DNA of 64,000 nucleotides, taken from NCBI GenBank assembly GCA_963721365.1, contig CAVRJE010000020.1:62001-126000 (forward strand). Direction: 5' to 3'. Position numbers and translations under genes: made by a program. This document shows, piece by piece, positions 62,897 to 64,000 of this stretch. The notes below the pieces were generated by a model that worked only from the letters and a program-made list of their open reading frames with translations, searched no databases and was not told the DNA's origin. This DNA is from CAIQPS01 sp963721365 (lineage in GTDB: Bacteria; Actinomycetota; Thermoleophilia; RBG-16-64-13). Numbering within the stretch: the first letter of the stretch is position 1; the number at the start of each line of letters is the position of its first letter.

Positions 62897-63592
62897 ATGC
62901 CGACCAGAAAGATCATCGAGATAGACCGCGACCTGTGCAACGGATGCGGGCTCTGTACCACCGCCTGCGACGAGGGGGCGCTGGAACTGGATGACGAGGA
63001 TAAGGCCGTCCTGGTGCGGGAGATCTTCTGCGACGGTATGGGCATGTGCCTCAACGTGTGCCCCACAGGGGCGCTGACGATCGTCGAGCGCGAAAGCCCC
63101 GGTTACGACTACCGGGCGACGGTCCAGCACGTCGAGCGGACTCGAGGCGCCGATGCCGTCGCCGCCGTGCACCGCGACCCGGAGACCGCTGGGCCGGGCG
63201 CCGCGGCCGCGCCGGCTCCGTCGGAGTTGAGCCAGTGGCCCATCCAACTCCATCTGATCTCGCCGGCCGCCCCGTACTTCCACGGTGCGGATCTACTCGT
63301 CGCCGCCGACTGCACGGCTTTCGCCCTGGGCAGCTTTCACTCGGACCTGCTCAAAGACCGCAAGATGGTCATCGCCTGCCCCAAGCTGGACGAGACCGGC
63401 CCTTACGAGGACAAGCTCACGGCCCTCGTCCGCGATTCCGAACTGAAGTCGTTGACAGTGGCCATTATGACGGTCCCCTGCTGCACCGGGCTCGAGCGCC
63501 TGGTGGAGCGGGCGGTGGCCGCTTCCGGGGTCGATATCCCGACGCGGACGGTCGTCATCGGCATTGACGGTCAGGTGGCCGGCGAGCGCTGA
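62897..63592 (+). CDS. Dicluster ferredoxin fused to a conserved C-terminal domain
   Basis: Residues ~1-65 form a 2[4Fe-4S] ferredoxin with CNGCGLCTTACDEGA and CDGMGMCLNVCPTGA. An Ala/Pro linker follows, and then a ~120-residue domain with the cysteines of AADCTAF, IACPKLDETGPYEDK and VPCCTGLERLVERAV. Proteins of this layout occur in anaerobes beside hydrogenases and Hcp-type genes, but their role is not settled; electron transfer or redox regulation is inference. ATG 62897 follows a G-rich ribosome site. The downstream gene is an MFS exporter. Confidence 0.75.
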   Translation: MPTRKIIEIDRDLCNGCGLCTTACDEGALELDDEDKAVLVREIFCDGMGMCLNVCPTGALTIVERESPGYDYRATVQHVERTRGADAVAAVHRDPETAGPGAAAAPAPSELSQWPIQLHLISPAAPYFHGADLLVAADCTAFALGSFHSDLLKDRKMVIACPKLDETGPYEDKLTALVRDSELKSLTVAIMTVPCCTGLERLVERAVAASGVDIPTRTVVIGIDGQVAGER

Positions 63593-63643
63593 GCCGCCGG
63601 TACCCGGCCGCGTGAGAGCGCGGCCTGAATAGCAAGGAAGAGG

Positions 63644-64000
63644 ATGTTCGAAGAGAACCGCAGGACCAAACTGTTCACGCTCGGAGCCATCTGCTTCGGC
63701 CTGTTCATGGTCATGCTCGACAACACCGTGGTGAACCTCGCTCTGCCGACTATCCAGCGGGAGTTGAACGCCGGTTTCAGCGAACTGCAGTGGATCGTCG
63801 ATGCCTTCACGCTGATCCTGGCCGCTTTCATGCTAACGGGCGGCACTCTGGGTGACATCTACGGCCGCAAGCGGGCCTTCCTGTCGGGGCTCGTGATCTT
63901 CACCGCGGCCTCGCTGCTCTGCGCTCTCTCGCCGTCCATCGAGGTCTTGATCGGAGGGAGGGCCATCCAGGGGCTAGGCGCCGCCGTCATGATGCCCGCC
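63644..64000 (+). CDS. MFS transporter, DHA2 (EmrB/QacA) type, N-terminal fragment
   Basis: The gene runs off the right edge with 119 residues visible. Helix 1 is FTLGAICFGLFMVMLDNTVVNLALPTI, containing the DHA2 motif LDNTVVNLALP; helix 2 leads to motif A, GGTLGDIYGRKRAF; motif B begins with GRAIQGLGAAVMMP at the edge. These are typical of 14-helix drug/proton antiporters. ATG 63644 has AAGGAAGAGG upstream. The substrate cannot be inferred. Confidence 0.9.
   Translation, partial: MFEENRRTKLFTLGAICFGLFMVMLDNTVVNLALPTIQRELNAGFSELQWIVDAFTLILAAFMLTGGTLGDIYGRKRAFLSGLVIFTAASLLCALSPSIEVLIGGRAIQGLGAAVMMPA

Overview
This is 64 kb of high-GC, gene-dense DNA from an anaerobic bacterium that looks like a deep-branching actinomycete (Actinomycetota). 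The lineage is inferred from the actinobacterial cell-wall/dormancy operon (pknB, pbpA, rodA, pstP, fhaB, fhaA and a PknA-like kinase), GatCAB, two RpoD-type sigma factors and DUF4446. A fused alpha-beta glycyl-tRNA synthetase and an Mvh/Hdr-type hydrogenase argue against a typical aerobic actinomycete. Nothing here fixes the species.

Region 1 (1-13723) is a hydrogen-metabolism island, almost entirely on the minus strand. Read in its own direction it encodes HdrA1, a QmoC-like HdrC/membrane cytochrome fusion, HdrA2, MvhD, MvhG, MvhA and a cNMP-binding/zinc-ribbon protein. A maturation peptidase lies on the plus strand, followed by hypA-hypB-hypF-hypC-hypD-hypE on the minus strand. The two HdrA proteins have complementary iron-sulfur content: HdrA1 keeps the inserted ferredoxin and the central Cys pair but has lost the N-terminal cluster and C-terminal ferredoxin, and HdrA2 is the reverse. 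With the membrane QmoC-like subunit and no HdrB nearby, this suggests a membrane-linked, quinone-coupled hydrogenase/Hdr complex. It is the most unusual system in the window.

Region 2 (13724-24232) holds a PLP-dependent decarboxylase, a MauE/DoxX-TlpA fusion, tRNA-Val, a CopA copper ATPase, a CHASE4/GAF/GGDEF/HD-GYP protein, a sigma-70 factor and an HxlR regulator. Region 3 (24270-39849) is informational and central metabolism: gatCAB, a cold-shock protein, rpoD-dnaG-dgt, ppdK, a radical SAM protein and glyQS. Region 4 (39958-48992) is the growth/cell-wall signalling operon. Region 5 (48993-64000) has two related long inverted repeats, tRNA-Leu, pheA, serS, pncA-pncB, a thioesterase, a zinc-ribbon dispanin, tRNA-Ser, a ClC transporter, a beta-propeller protein, a lipoprotein with a likely glycosidase fold, a ferredoxin-like protein and the start of an MFS exporter.

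On sequence quality: about two dozen reading-frame breaks occur in otherwise well-conserved genes (hypF, hypB, the peptidase, mvhG, mvhD, hdrA2, copA, pbpA, pstP, fhaB and others). Nearly all are repaired by adding or removing one base, often in a short G/C run, so I treat them as probable sequencing or assembly indels and annotate the genes as whole units.
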